Shown piece after piece: positions 46,006 through 56,472 of a DNA stretch of 64,000 nucleotides; within the stretch, counting starts at the first letter, position 1, and each line of letters starts with the position of its first letter. The translations under genes were made by a program, and so were the position numbers. This DNA is from Phytoactinopolyspora mesophila (lineage in GTDB: Bacteria; Actinomycetota; Actinomycetes; Jiangellales; Jiangellaceae). The stretch lies in assembly GCF_010122465.1 (NCBI RefSeq), contig NZ_WLZY01000011.1, forward strand, positions 124,001 to 188,000. Direction: 5' to 3'. The notes under the pieces are model-generated. The model did not search any database and had not been told where the DNA came from. It saw nothing but the letters and a program-made list of their open reading frames with translations.

Positions 46006-49000
46006 CTAAGGCTCCCTGGTCAGTGCGGGTGCCGCCGCCTGACGCCTAGACCGTCGGCCACGGGCTCTTTTCTCCGGCCGCCATGCGACCAGATCCTCGA
46101 CTGTGACCCCGGCGCGCTGCCTCCGCGATTCGAGCTCCTCGTCGACGATAGCGGCCAGGCTCAAACCGTACGTGGGGTCGATCTCGCCGTGCCACTGGCG
46201 GACCCATGGTTGGAGTTCGGCCAGCCCGGCGATGAGCGGGATCATCTGCTTGTCGTCCCAACCGTCCTGCTCGCGCTCGTTCATGATCCTGGCCAGCGCG
46301 AGCGCCTGCTCAGCGTGGTCCCAGCCGGCCCAACCCAGAAACGGCGTCGGGTCGGTCTCCCGTCCGGCATCCGGGTAGAGGATGAACCGTTCCTTCGGTA
46401 TATCGAAGTCGCCCCGGTGCTGCCAGTACTCGGTGCGAGTGAAATCGGCGGGCTTGTACTTGGGCGGGACCGGGATCGGAGCGTCGAGTGTTTCGCCCGC
46501 GTCCTCCTTGCGTTGGAGCCGCCAGATCTCTTCCCATGCGGCGCGTTTCTCCAGACCGGAGTCCTTGTAACGGTAGGCGGCGAGGTACGGCACGGCCGAA
46601 TTACCGAGCAGGTCTTGCAGGCAAACGGCGACGGGTAGGTCTGGCCGGCCGGCCCACAGCTCCAGCACGCCGCGGAACTCGTCGTCCCGGGCGACGATGT
46701 CAGCCAGCCGGGCGACGCTGCGCGGCCGGGGCCGTCCCTGATTGTCGAACCAGAGCGCGCGGTCTTCGAGCCGGTCCAGCAGCCAACCTCGTAGTGCCTC
46801 CTCAACGCGCTTCTCCCACGGGTCGATGGCCCAGCGGCGCTTGTATTCGGGCTTCTCCAGCTGCCGGATGTTCTTGTTGCTGGCGATCACGTCCAGGCGG
46901 CGTTGCACCAGGTCGCGATAGTCGGCAGGCCAGTGCTCGGGAATCTCGGTGATGGGAGTCGACCGGTGACGCTCGAACCACGTCGTCTCTTCGCCCTCAT
47001 TCATTGCGCGGGCCATGACGATCTCGAAGGCTCGCTCACCGAGCGCGAGCTCGGGCAGCTCACCACCAAACGTCAGCTCTTCGTCAATGAGACCGTAAAT
47101 CCGGTAACACTCCCAATCGAGTTCCTCCTGCTCCGCGATCAGTTGCGCTTTTATTCGCCCATTCTCGATCCCAAGGATGTCGAGTTCGCCTCTCGTAGGT
47201 GCGTGCAATTTCACAACTTCCTGGGGCTCCGTATCGGAAAGGCGTTGGGCCAGCTTGTCGAGCCTCCTTGCCCGTCCCGCTGGCGCATTCGCCGGTATCG
47301 GAAATTGTTTCACCCTGCTTGCATTAAATTGATAGGTGCGCAACCAGATTTGATCTGCTGCACCACCTTTTGGTTTGCATTTCTGTCGAAGCCAAAAGCA
47401 TGCCGTGGAGGAATTTAGAAGGGCCAGTAGTGAGAAGAGATCCGTATCGGACGCTGTCGAACCGAGTTTTACGACAGGCGCCGACTGATTTAGAACCCTC
47501 CCACCTCTGTCGAGTATGAAATGGTTATGTGTAGCCACTTCAGAGAATGCAATGGAATGCGTACAGGCGCCGCGATCGGCTGGAACCTGATGCCATGCGT
47601 ACCAAGGCTTTCCTGCCGCGGAATAGGTGAGTCCATTGAAGCTCGCCCGGTTTCCTAGGTGAGTCCGTAGGGGCCACAAATGCCTCGCTGATCGTGGCAA
47701 GATCTCAAGTGCAGGAAGTTCGCTCGTTCCGTACGGAAACCAAACCTTGCGGTCGGATGCAACATGGTAGTCGCGAATGTCGTCGCCCGTCACCAGTGGA
47801 ATCCACGCGGTCGACTCCAGCTCGTTCCGACCGACGACGGGCGAGGGGCGGGAGAATTCTTCGTCGGCATGACTCATGGCCATGAATCCGACGCGCTTAA
47901 CAACTGAAGATATTTGTCGCGGAGTAGAATAGTCAATCTTGTTGATCAACTCGCCAGCACCCCCACCGGACAGGATCCACGGGTGTCGCTGCAGAGTGCC
48001 GCGTTCGAGATCATCAACGTTTATCCAGTCGTTGTCGAACCCAGGCGTTTCAATATTCTCAACTATGCTTCGCCAAAAAGGTCCTTCGCCGACTTCTCCT
48101 ACCGAGGACGCTTCGCGCTTCCCTTTGCTTAGCACGGCGCGGACGGAGGGAGTTCGGGGAACTGAGTTTACGGCAAATAGTATTACGGTGGGGGTGCCGT
48201 CGCTGTTGTGTCCAGGAATCCATGCACCTTCTGAATCTATTATCGTACGCAAGTCTCTGCCAGGGAGAAAATTCTCAACCAGAGATTTTCCAAATTCACG
48301 CTTCATGAAGGAATTTGAAGTTATCTTTCCAATCCGGCCAGGGTGCTCGCCCTGTCGCGCCACATTAAAGAACAGCTCCATGAATGGTACCGTTAACGCA
48401 TAGATTCCTTTACAGTGGCGATACAGGGTTCGATAAAGTTTCCTGGCGGCTTTGTCTTTCGCAGGGATGTATGGCGGGTTGCCGACGACAACATCATACC
48501 GGCGGCGAAATATGTCCTTTAGGAGCGCGTTGTCTTCAGTTGAGTAAGAGAAATCGTCTTTGGCCATAAGTATCAGATTCTCGTCCAATGTCTGCTGGGG
48601 TGCGCCGTAAATGAGCGAGTCGCCTGCAGCGAGTTGGATCTGGAAATCTGGGGCATTCTCTAGAGAGCGCGCGCCTGCGGCTCTAAGTGCGGCCACGATA
48701 AGTCGGAACCTGGCAATGGCGACGGCGAACGGGTTGATGTCAACGCCGTGTACTCCGTCCAGCGCATGCTGGACCAGTGCACGCGTCTCCAGGTTGGGTG
48801 CCTGTCGGGACCACCGGTCGAGCAGCCGATGGAACGCGCCGAGTAGAAAGTGCCCCGAACCGCACGCGGGGTCGATAACCGAAAAGCCATCGAGCGGCCG
48901 TTCACGGAGGGCCGGTTCAAGGGTGTGGTCGAGGATGAACTCCTCGACGAACTCCGGCGTCTGCAGCAGCGCGTAGTTCTTCTTCGCGAACTCCGAGAGG

Positions 49001-49593
49001 TCCTGGTAGAGGTCACCCAGAAATCGAGTGTCCAGTTCCGGGTTGACGGCAGGCCCGAATCGGCGGAGAAGTTCGCCGTTGGAGTCCTGGTCCCACCAGA
49101 ACTCCAGGAGTCGCCGCGCGGCGTCACCGGACGGGGACACTTGATGGATGGGCGAGTAGGAGTCCACCAAACCGGCTGTGGCGCCGATTGAGGCGAAGTG
49201 CTCGATGATCTGCTGCAGCCAGTGCCGGTCGTTGTGCTCGGGGTGGGTTTGGAAGTATGCCTGTCGGGCGTCGAGTGCTCTTTGCCGGTCTTCTCGGCTT
49301 GCGCCCGCGATCCACACCGGGGATACCAGCCGGTTGTCTTCACAGAACCGGGCGAACACGGTCAGTAGCACCCACGCCGATGCTGCCTGGGTCACTCGCT
49401 CGTCTCGCCAGGCCTGCCAGGACGCCGCGGTCCGCTCAGCGTTCAGCGCGTCGGCGTGCTCGGTCTTCCACCGCTCGGCCACGCCCTCCTCGCGCATGAA
49501 CTCGTCCGGCCCGTCCACCCGCGCCCGCAGGTCATTCTCAAGGAGCGTCACCTGCGCCCGGAGATCACCGACCAGCCCTGTCACCTTTGCCAC
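46006..49593 (-). CDS. pglX: BREX-2 adenine DNA methyltransferase PglX
   Basis: The GTG at 49593 shares one base with the pglW stop (TAGTG); the longer upstream frame is antisense to nothing real and is not used. The 1195-residue protein has SAM-binding [11 protein letters not shown] near residue 241 and the N6-adenine motif [12 protein letters not shown] near residue 371. PglX marks the host DNA so that the BREX complex ignores it. The middle and target-recognition part, roughly 47,100-48,570, is visibly AT-richer (43-48% GC in sampled 60-base lines) than both ends of the gene, a sign of exchange of the specificity region. Confidence 0.92.
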   Translation of the reverse strand: MAKVTGLVGDLRAQVTLLENDLRARVDGPDEFMREEGVAERWKTEHADALNAERTAASWQAWRDERVTQAASAWVLLTVFARFCEDNRLVSPVWIAGASREDRQRALDARQAYFQTHPEHNDRHWLQQIIEHFASIGATAGLVDSYSPIHQVSPSGDAARRLLEFWWDQDSNGELLRRFGPAVNPELDTRFLGDLYQDLSEFAKKNYALLQTPEFVEEFILDHTLEPALRERPLDGFSVIDPACGSGHFLLGAFHRLLDRWSRQAPNLETRALVQHALDGVHGVDINPFAVAIARFRLIVAALRAAGARSLENAPDFQIQLAAGDSLIYGAPQQTLDENLILMAKDDFSYSTEDNALLKDIFRRRYDVVVGNPPYIPAKDKAARKLYRTLYRHCKGIYALTVPFMELFFNVARQGEHPGRIGKITSNSFMKREFGKSLVENFLPGRDLRTIIDSEGAWIPGHNSDGTPTVILFAVNSVPRTPSVRAVLSKGKREASSVGEVGEGPFWRSIVENIETPGFDNDWINVDDLERGTLQRHPWILSGGGAGELINKIDYSTPRQISSVVKRVGFMAMSHADEEFSRPSPVVGRNELESTAWIPLVTGDDIRDYHVASDRKVWFPYGTSELPALEILPRSARHLWPLRTHLGNRASFNGLTYSAAGKPWYAWHQVPADRGACTHSIAFSEVATHNHFILDRGGRVLNQSAPVVKLGSTASDTDLFSLLALLNSSTACFWLRQKCKPKGGAADQIWLRTYQFNASRVKQFPIPANAPAGRARRLDKLAQRLSDTEPQEVVKLHAPTRGELDILGIENGRIKAQLIAEQEELDWECYRIYGLIDEELTFGGELPELALGERAFEIVMARAMNEGEETTWFERHRSTPITEIPEHWPADYRDLVQRRLDVIASNKNIRQLEKPEYKRRWAIDPWEKRVEEALRGWLLDRLEDRALWFDNQGRPRPRSVARLADIVARDDEFRGVLELWAGRPDLPVAVCLQDLLGNSAVPYLAAYRYKDSGLEKRAAWEEIWRLQRKEDAGETLDAPIPVPPKYKPADFTRTEYWQHRGDFDIPKERFILYPDAGRETDPTPFLGWAGWDHAEQALALARIMNEREQDGWDDKQMIPLIAGLAELQPWVRQWHGEIDPTYGLSLAAIVDEELESRRQRAGVTVEDLVAWRPEKRARGRRSRRQAAAPALTREP

Positions 49594-52500
49594 TATCGGC
49601 TCCCCTCTTGTACCCGGTCCCCACCAGGTTCGGTCTGCTCCTGCATCGCCACCCATTCCAGGTCCAGTGCCACGAACTGTCCGTCTGAGCCCAGCTGCAG
49701 CGGTTTGCCGTCCACGACGGCGCCGCGCATCCACGCCAGCTGCGGCAGTATCACCCACACCGGACGCTGTCGCCTGGCGGCCAGATCGCTCCACCGAGCC
49801 ACCACATTGAGGTGGCCATACCTGGCCAGCGGAGACAGCTCAGTAAGTATCACGGGCGCGTCGTCGGCAGCACTGGAGAAGACCAGAGCATCGATGTGCT
49901 TGGTCACGCGCGGCATGACCCGTTCCACCAAGGTATGCAGGCCTCGCGCGTCGCGGCTGCCTGGCTGGGCGGCGTCAGCAGCGCTGACCACGTCCCACGG
50001 GAGCTTGCTTGCTTGAGCGGATGTCCGCATCTCGTCGATCAGTAGGCCGGTGACGTCGAGCAGGGTGCCGCCGTAGCGTTCGGCGAGCAGGCGCGTAGCG
50101 CGCACCGGCTGGTCCGCGTGTTGTGCAGATATCCCGATCGCGAGGAATGAGCGCGACGACATGCTCCCAGCAAGGACCCGGGTCAAATGGTCGCCGCGGC
50201 CCAGCGACGCTTCAGTGGGTGCGGGTTGCACCGTAGGCGTCCGTGTCGGAAAACCCGTGGTATCTGGCCGATCGTCACTCGGCACGCCGTACACGTCACG
50301 GTCTGGCAAGTACTGCAGCCCGACCCCGGATGCGTCAACCACGGCGTCGAGGTCCGGACGCTCGGGCAGCGGATCGAGCTCAGGGAACCGGGCCCGTACC
50401 CGCCCGGCCAGCTCGGATGGCGTCAGTTCGGTGTTCTGTGCGAGCCCGGCCAGAGCCATCCGGATCGCATCCGAACCCGGCAAGTTCCGTCGATGGAGCT
50501 CACCACGCGCCGAAAGTGCGGCCTCACGTGACGACCGCGCCGCCAGGCGCGCCAGTCTGAGATCCGTCATCGCCGGGGGCTCATCACCGGCGTCCGCGCC
50601 AGCTCTAAATGCCTCGGTAAACCGCAACCGCAGCTGACGAGCGGCCCGCTGCTGCGGCACCACGGGTTCCCCGGCCCGCTGCGCGGCGGCGACCAGCTCA
50701 TCGGCACATGCCCCAGCTGCCTCTGCCGCGTCTAGCAGGACGGTGCTGCGCGCGAGCAATGCCAGGCGGCCACCCCTGCGGCGCTTGGCCAGCGGCATTT
50801 CTGTTTCGGCCAGCACGTGTTCGTGATAGCGGTCTAGCGTCAGCCGCAGCAACCCTGCGCCGAGCCGTTCAGCGTCGGCGGACGAGCCATCCGGCAGGTC
50901 AGGAAGCGCGGCTAGGACCTCAGTGGTAAGTGTTGGCACACTGGCTACCCCGCCCAGCGTGTCCAGCGATCCGATGACGATGCGTACCAACTGGTCGAGT
51001 AGCACCTGAGTCTGTTCGTTCTTCGACCACGCATCTTGCAACTCTTTGATGAGTTGGTGACCGCGCTGTGCCGACCGGCCAACAGCAGAGGCCAGCTCCT
51101 GCTGGTTGGCAAACGCATCGAGTCCTGGCTCGAGACCTAAGATCAGGCGTGCCGCGCTCTGCCGCGCCGGCGTGCGCCGCGTTCCAGCGATAGCCGCGAG
51201 AAGCTCCGCGGCAGCCACCGGGTGGGCGAGTGTCGCTGGCTCGCTGCGCCGCGCCGGGATGCTGATCCCTTTGAGCTGGTCCTTGAACGCTCGGCGCCAG
51301 GCGTTGACACGTTTCTTGATCTCCTCCCGGGTGGATTTGATCTCTCTGCTGAGCAGTCGGTTGAGCTGCGCCGGGTCCAAGGCCAGAAGATCGGCCACCG
51401 TCGCCACACCGGCAGGCTCCAACGCGGAGATCGCTCGAGCGGACAGACCGGCATCGGCCAATACCGTCTCCAGGGTCGCGCTGGCGACCTTCTGCTCGGT
51501 TTCGTCGCCGTACCGGCCCAGGCTCTTGAAAATCGCCCGCCAGGCGTGGCGCATGTCCTCGGCAGTGTCGTGGCGGCGCTTCGGATTTCGTGAGAGCGCC
51601 ATCCCGAAGAACGTGGCGAGGTCTTCCGCCACGGCTGGGTCGAACGCCTCGGGCGGAATGGTGACGTCGTCACTTACGCTGGCCGGATTGGCGCCGGGAT
51701 CGTCGCCGTACTGCGGCAGCCGCCCGGTGGCCATCTCGTACAGCACGACAGCCGCGCCGTAGCGTTCGGCGGCGCTGTCGTACGTCGTGCGACCGTCCTG
51801 CCCGAGGAACGGGTCCAGGTATGGTGGCGTGCCAGCACTGATGGCTCGGACGGCCGTTCCCGCCATCGAAAAGTCGAACAGCATGAGATGCGTCTCGGTT
51901 TTGCTCCGGCCGGCCTGATGGACGCCGAGGTTGGACGGCTTGATGTCGCGGTGATTGATCCCGGCGTGATCCAGCACCACCAGAGCGTCGAGCAGATCCC
52001 CACCCCAGCGTTCTAGCAGGTCAAGAGAGAGCCGCCCGCGTTTGCTCGCCAGCTCATCGGCCAGCGTGGCATCGCCGGCGTGCTGTAGCACGAGCGCCTT
52101 GCGTGGACCGACTTTGTCCTGGTGGATCAGCATCGCGATGCGCTCATGGTTGAGCCGGCCGAGTACGCCTGCTTCGGCTTCCAGTCGCTCCTTCGCTTCG
52201 GGATCCTTCGCCACCTTGAGCACCCGGAGTGCGTCGCCTGCTTTGGCGTCCTTCACAAGAATTCCGACGGCAGTTGAGCCGGAACCGAGTTTGCGAACAT
52301 AGGTAAACCGTCCGTCGGTCCCCATGACGGCGCCAGGCTGCGCCTCGAGCGGATCCTCTTCTTCCGTCGCAGTAGTGCCCATCATGGACGAGGTGGCCAG
52401 TTCTAGCTGCGCGAGGAACTGTGCCACATTCGCAGTGCGCTCAGACGGCCGTGGTTTCGTCGCTGCCAGCACCAGCTCACGGAGCGCGGAGGAGATCTGT

Positions 52501-53888
52501 GGGAGCTCCGCGGAGAGATCAAGGCCAGAGTCGCGGCGTAGCCGGTCCACCAGGGCCCCGCGATCCTGTGCGGGAAGTGTCTGATTGGTCAGCACGTAGA
52601 AGGCGATGGCACCGAGGGCGAACACATCCAGGCGGATTCGGTCTGCGTCGGGGTTCCACCGTCCTTCCGGGGCCTCGAACAGCTGGTCCTCGTCGGACAG
52701 CTCTACACCGGCCTGCGCTGGTGTCAGATCGGCTGAGATGCCGGTGCTTGTCATGTCTCCGACTCGCGTCCCGGCCACGCTGCCGACGGCGTCCCAGTTA
52801 GACATCGTCACCGCCAGCCCACCACCACTGCGCTCACGGACGAACACCGCGGACGGAGCCATACCGCGGTGGACCACCCGGTGGCGGTGGGCGTAGCTGA
52901 GCGCTTCAGCAAGCTGGCGGATGATGTCGAGCTGCTGATGCAACGCGAGCTTCTGCCCATGATCGGCAAGCCACAGATCTAGCCGGGCCAGGCGCTCGTC
53001 GTTGTTGAATACCAGGCCGATACCCAGCTCATCTTTGATGAGGTCGCGTGGCACGAGCAACCCGTCGTGGCGTAGCCGGGACAGCAGCTGGTGCTCATGG
53101 GCAATCTGCCGCTCCAGTTGCAGTGTCTCGGCTCGGGTGGCGTCGGGCTTCGGGATATAAAAGCGGATCCGATAGCGATCCGTGGTGGCCACGCGATGAA
53201 AGGCGGGCCAATCCTGCCAGCCGTCGCCGTGGGCCAGCGGCTCGTCGTCGATCACCCACGATCCGACCTCTCGCTGCCGGCGAGGTGCCAGGCCGATGTG
53301 CCGTATCAGGCCGGCGAGCAGCTCAGAGTTCCTGGCAGTCACCGCAGTGCGTTTGGCGGGTGCAAGCAGTAACTCCGACAGCGGCGCCAAGCCCGACGTG
53401 CGCTCGTGATCTTCGAGGCCAAAGATGCCCTGCCGGGCGTGCGTAGGTAACTCACAGACGAGATGAGGATGGTGGAGGAAGACTGCTTCTTGCACGAACG
53501 GAACGATCTTGCGTGGGTCGGTGTGCAGATCTCCCTTTTCTCGCATGACATCGCGCAAGCGATCCTTCAGAAGGCTGGCCAAATACTGGGCTTTGCGCCG
53601 TGCCAGCTTGAGCGGGGAATCCTCGGCGCGATGACCGTCACGACGCCACAGATGGTCATTTCCGGACAGGATTCCGCGGTAGTACTTCAGCTCGACGAGG
53701 AACAAGGTGTCCCGACCAAGCACTAGCAGGTCTACCTCATGCCAGCGACCGTGGGTATCGCGGAATTCAAAGTTCGACCACGCACGGAAGGGTTCGGCAT
53801 CCGGCAACAATTGCCTGACCAGCTTCAGTCCCTCCGCCTCATGCGGGAACTGCGACGGGCTGACCTCCACCCACCGGTCGGATTGCAA
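49593..53888 (-). CDS. pglW: BREX-2 serine/threonine kinase PglW (NERD, pseudokinase and kinase)
   Basis: I place the start at the TTG at 53888, seven bases after AAGGAGG, giving 1431 residues (MQSDRWVEVSPSQF...); GTG codons at 53894 and 53909 are too close or upstream of the site. An N-terminal NERD-like domain (EVDLLVLGRDTLFLVELKYY) comes first. A first kinase-like domain has HRG where HRD is expected (VVHRGMAPSAVFV, ~340), so it is probably inactive. The second kinase has the Lys in VLKVAKD (~553), HRDIKPSN (~646) and DFS (~672) in place of DFG. The rest holds helical repeats. It is the regulatory kinase of the type 2 system. Confidence 0.9.
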   Translation of the reverse strand: MQSDRWVEVSPSQFPHEAEGLKLVRQLLPDAEPFRAWSNFEFRDTHGRWHEVDLLVLGRDTLFLVELKYYRGILSGNDHLWRRDGHRAEDSPLKLARRKAQYLASLLKDRLRDVMREKGDLHTDPRKIVPFVQEAVFLHHPHLVCELPTHARQGIFGLEDHERTSGLAPLSELLLAPAKRTAVTARNSELLAGLIRHIGLAPRRQREVGSWVIDDEPLAHGDGWQDWPAFHRVATTDRYRIRFYIPKPDATRAETLQLERQIAHEHQLLSRLRHDGLLVPRDLIKDELGIGLVFNNDERLARLDLWLADHGQKLALHQQLDIIRQLAEALSYAHRHRVVHRGMAPSAVFVRERSGGGLAVTMSNWDAVGSVAGTRVGDMTSTGISADLTPAQAGVELSDEDQLFEAPEGRWNPDADRIRLDVFALGAIAFYVLTNQTLPAQDRGALVDRLRRDSGLDLSAELPQISSALRELVLAATKPRPSERTANVAQFLAQLELATSSMMGTTATEEEDPLEAQPGAVMGTDGRFTYVRKLGSGSTAVGILVKDAKAGDALRVLKVAKDPEAKERLEAEAGVLGRLNHERIAMLIHQDKVGPRKALVLQHAGDATLADELASKRGRLSLDLLERWGGDLLDALVVLDHAGINHRDIKPSNLGVHQAGRSKTETHLMLFDFSMAGTAVRAISAGTPPYLDPFLGQDGRTTYDSAAERYGAAVVLYEMATGRLPQYGDDPGANPASVSDDVTIPPEAFDPAVAEDLATFFGMALSRNPKRRHDTAEDMRHAWRAIFKSLGRYGDETEQKVASATLETVLADAGLSARAISALEPAGVATVADLLALDPAQLNRLLSREIKSTREEIKKRVNAWRRAFKDQLKGISIPARRSEPATLAHPVAAAELLAAIAGTRRTPARQSAARLILGLEPGLDAFANQQELASAVGRSAQRGHQLIKELQDAWSKNEQTQVLLDQLVRIVIGSLDTLGGVASVPTLTTEVLAALPDLPDGSSADAERLGAGLLRLTLDRYHEHVLAETEMPLAKRRRGGRLALLARSTVLLDAAEAAGACADELVAAAQRAGEPVVPQQRAARQLRLRFTEAFRAGADAGDEPPAMTDLRLARLAARSSREAALSARGELHRRNLPGSDAIRMALAGLAQNTELTPSELAGRVRARFPELDPLPERPDLDAVVDASGVGLQYLPDRDVYGVPSDDRPDTTGFPTRTPTVQPAPTEASLGRGDHLTRVLAGSMSSRSFLAIGISAQHADQPVRATRLLAERYGGTLLDVTGLLIDEMRTSAQASKLPWDVVSAADAAQPGSRDARGLHTLVERVMPRVTKHIDALVFSSAADDAPVILTELSPLARYGHLNVVARWSDLAARRQRPVWVILPQLAWMRGAVVDGKPLQLGSDGQFVALDLEWVAMQEQTEPGGDRVQEGSR

Positions 53889-53972
53889 TCCCACCCCTCC
53901 TTGTTGCACTCGCCACCGTACGGAGCATCTTGCCAGGTAGATGCGGTTGCAGAAACACGTGGTGACGATTCG

Positions 53973-54005
53973 GGACCGAACCGTGAGAGTTTCACGGTTC
54001 GGTCC
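53973..54005. terminator. strong hairpin between the DUF3892 gene and pglW
   Basis: Perfect 14-base arms GGACCGAACCGTGA and TCACGGTTCGGTCC flank a 5-base loop (GAGTT on the plus strand). It lies 31 bases after the DUF3892 stop and ~85 bases before the pglW start. It could stop transcription between the two genes or act as an attenuator for the pgl operon; a clear U tract is not present in the leftward direction. An operator for the pglW promoter is the alternative. Confidence 0.55.
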
Positions 54006-54035
54006 TGTTTGCATCGTTTGGGTTGCGGCCGGCTG

Positions 54036-54290
54036 TCAGCAGTCGGGCAACTCGAGCAGGTTATTGCGCCCGTAGCCGTCTGGGCTGGTGCTGAGGTGCT
54101 CGCCACGCACGACATGCACGTCAACTCGCTGCCCGCCGACCATTACCCAGTAGCTGTAGTCCCCGTTCTTGATGTCGCGGACTGCTGCGGCCTTGCTCCT
54201 TGGCGACCAATCTTCGCCGGGATTGCACAGACTCGAGATCGTGCCGTCGTCGGCCTTCCCGGTCTTCGTCACTCTTCTTGCCGTGGCCAT
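54036..54290 (-). CDS. DUF3892 family small protein
   Basis: From the ATG at 54290 the protein has 84 residues: MATARRVTKTGKADDGTISS, then KAAAVRDIKNGDYSYWVMVG, the DUF3892 pattern. Function is unknown; members often sit near restriction or phage genes. It lies on the pglW strand just upstream of it, separated by a strong hairpin. Its ribosome-binding site (AAGGGGG) falls in the stem of a second hairpin, so translation may be controlled. Divergent from the DUF2075 gene. Confidence 0.8.
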   Translation of the reverse strand: MATARRVTKTGKADDGTISSLCNPGEDWSPRSKAAAVRDIKNGDYSYWVMVGGQRVDVHVVRGEHLSTSPDGYGRNNLLELPDC

Positions 54291-54298
54291 CACAGGCC

Positions 54299-54321
54299 CC
54301 CTTCATTGTCGGAATGAAGGG
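54299..54321. promoter_or_regulatory. hairpin overlapping the ribosome-binding site of the DUF3892 gene
   Basis: Perfect 9-base arms CCCTTCATT and AATGAAGGG with a 5-base loop. In the DUF3892 mRNA the second arm contains the AAGGG part of the ribosome-binding site AAGGGGG, followed by GGCCTGTG and the ATG. Folding would hide the site, and opening by a protein or small RNA would allow translation. Alternatively it is a DNA operator between the divergent genes. Confidence 0.5.
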
Positions 54322-54538
54322 AACGTAGCGACCACCCCGGACACAACGGCTGGGCATGGATGAAGTTCTGAGGTCCGACAGTGCGCGCCCGAGAACCGGC
54401 CCGGCGCGGCGACGCGGTGACTGAGTCGTCAGCTAGGGTCGTGTCTGCAAGGTTGCGGCCCGACGGGCTTCTGCTTATCGGCGGATATGCCCCCACCCGC
54501 ACGAGTAACTTCGTGCTGCCCTGGGGGTTCTGTCGCCG

Positions 54539-56428
54539 ATGTCGGCGTTTCGCGTCTCTGCCGAAGGTTTGGCTGCGCTGGCACTTGAGGGCACGTTGGC
54601 GGTCCGCATCTCAGAGCACGTCCGGTACACAACGGGTGCGCGGGTTTCGGATGCGGAGATGCGCTCGTGGGATCGCAGTCTCCCGATCCTTGCTCGTGAC
54701 CTCGTTGATGCCGATCTTGGCGCCGTCGAGATGCTTATCGAGCATCGGTTGCCACTGACCAGCAAACGCGTGGACGTCATTCTCGCGGGCACCGACCCAC
54801 GTACGGGTGACGACTCGTACGTGGTGGTCGAGCTGAAGCAATGGAGCAGTGCAGAGGCTTGGGAGGACGACGACCAGCTGGTGCTCGCTGAAGGAACTCG
54901 TGGCGGTCCAAGGCTGAACCCGGCCATCCAGGTACGTGGATACTGCGAGCACTTGATCGACTTCACAGCCTCGCTCAACGGTCAAGAAGGTGCGGTGAAG
55001 GGGGTGGTCTACCTTCACAACGCCACCGACCACGGCGTGCAGGCTCTCTTCAGCCTCCGCCAGGACGAGCACAGCCGTATGTTCACGGCGCAGCGCAGGA
55101 GCGAGTTCCTCGAATACCTCCGCCAGCATCTCGACCCGTCGCCGGGTGCGCCCGCCGCCGACCGGCTCATGGCAAGCGCGATCCGGCCCAGCCGCCAACT
55201 CCTCGCGGTAGCCGCGGACGAGATCAAGAACCGCGAGCAGTTCACCCTGTTGAGCGAGCAACGGCTCGCCTACGAGCTGGTGTTGCATGCGGTGGAGCGG
55301 GCACATCGGCAGGACGGCAAGCGCGTGGTCGTCGTGAGAGGCGGGCCGGGGAGCGGTAAGAGTGTCATTGCCCTTTCGCTGCTCGGTGAGCTCTCCCGCC
55401 AGGGCAGGACCGTCATCCATGCCACTGGGTCGAAGTCCTTCACTGAGACCTTGCGCCGGTATGCCGGCAAGGGCTCTACGCGGCTCAAGAATCTGTTCAA
55501 GTACTTCAACAGCTTTATGAGCATTGAGCCGAACAGCTTCGACGTCCTTATCGCCGACGAAGCGCACCGTATCCGGGAGACGTCGGCCAACCGCTTCACC
55601 CGCGCAGCCGAACGGACCGGAAGACCTCAGGTCGACGAGCTGATCTCGGTCGCCCGGGTGCCGGTCTTCCTCCTCGATGAACACCAGGTGGTGAAACCTG
55701 GTGAGATCGGCTCGGTCGAGGCGATCTACGAGGCCGCGCGTCGTCGGAATCTGGAGGTCCACCCTGTCGACCTCGAAGGTCAGTTCCGTTGCGGTGGTAG
55801 CGCGAGTTACGAGCGATGGGTCAGGTACCTACTCGGCCTTGATCCAGGCGGCCCGGTCGCATGGGAAGGCGACGACCGGTTCGAGGTGCAGGTGGCCGAC
55901 TCGCCGATGGAGCTCGAGGCGATTCTCGCGGGCAAGCTTGACGAGGGATTCTCCGCGCGGATGTCGGCGGGGTTCTGTTGGCCGTGGAGCGATCCCCGCG
56001 ACGACGGCACACTTGTCGCAGACGTTCAGATTGACGACTGGGCGCGGCCCTGGAACGCCAAGAGCGACCGTTCCGTTGGCGGCGCACCCGGGCGTTCGTA
56101 CTGGGCCACCGATCCCGCCGGCTTCGGCCAGGTTGGGTGTATCTACACAGCTCAAGGATTCGAGTACGACTGGTCAGGCGTGATCATCGGTCCCGATCTG
56201 ATTGCCCGGGATGGTCGATTGCGAACCAACCGCAGCGCCAACCGCGACCCGTCGTTCCGCAGCCGCAATGCTGTGAGCGACGAGGACTTCGATCGCCTCG
56301 TTCGTCACATCTACAAGGTGCTCCTCACCCGCGGGATGGTCGGCACAGTCCTTTACGCCACTGATCCCGAGACCCGGGAGTTCTTGGCGGGCTTGATTGA
56401 ACAGGCTCGTGTCCGGACATCGGCGTGA
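54539..56428 (+). CDS. DUF2075 helicase-like protein with nuclease-like N-terminus
   Basis: The 629-residue protein has a PD-(D/E)xK-like N-terminal part: D79 in KRVDVILAG, then E98-x-K100 in VVVELKQW. Walker A GGPGSGKS is at 268-275 and Walker B FDVLIADEAHRI at ~334-345. A late motif GCIYTAQGFEYDWSGVI matches the Schlafen/DUF2075 helicase end. The family is linked with Schlafen-like helicases in defence islands; the substrate is unknown. It opens a rightward set ending in mcrC. The ATG at 54539 has a weak site (GGGGG, 12 bases before). Confidence 0.85.
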   Translation: MSAFRVSAEGLAALALEGTLAVRISEHVRYTTGARVSDAEMRSWDRSLPILARDLVDADLGAVEMLIEHRLPLTSKRVDVILAGTDPRTGDDSYVVVELKQWSSAEAWEDDDQLVLAEGTRGGPRLNPAIQVRGYCEHLIDFTASLNGQEGAVKGVVYLHNATDHGVQALFSLRQDEHSRMFTAQRRSEFLEYLRQHLDPSPGAPAADRLMASAIRPSRQLLAVAADEIKNREQFTLLSEQRLAYELVLHAVERAHRQDGKRVVVVRGGPGSGKSVIALSLLGELSRQGRTVIHATGSKSFTETLRRYAGKGSTRLKNLFKYFNSFMSIEPNSFDVLIADEAHRIRETSANRFTRAAERTGRPQVDELISVARVPVFLLDEHQVVKPGEIGSVEAIYEAARRRNLEVHPVDLEGQFRCGGSASYERWVRYLLGLDPGGPVAWEGDDRFEVQVADSPMELEAILAGKLDEGFSARMSAGFCWPWSDPRDDGTLVADVQIDDWARPWNAKSDRSVGGAPGRSYWATDPAGFGQVGCIYTAQGFEYDWSGVIIGPDLIARDGRLRTNRSANRDPSFRSRNAVSDEDFDRLVRHIYKVLLTRGMVGTVLYATDPETREFLAGLIEQARVRTSA

Positions 56429-56472
56429 ACGAAGTGCCCGGCCGATGAAGCTGCCCTGGTAGACATAGATAC

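Noticed and set aside
50161-50637. Long plus-strand frames opposite pglW and pglX
   Set aside because: High GC creates open antisense frames; these have low-complexity Arg/Ser/Pro composition.
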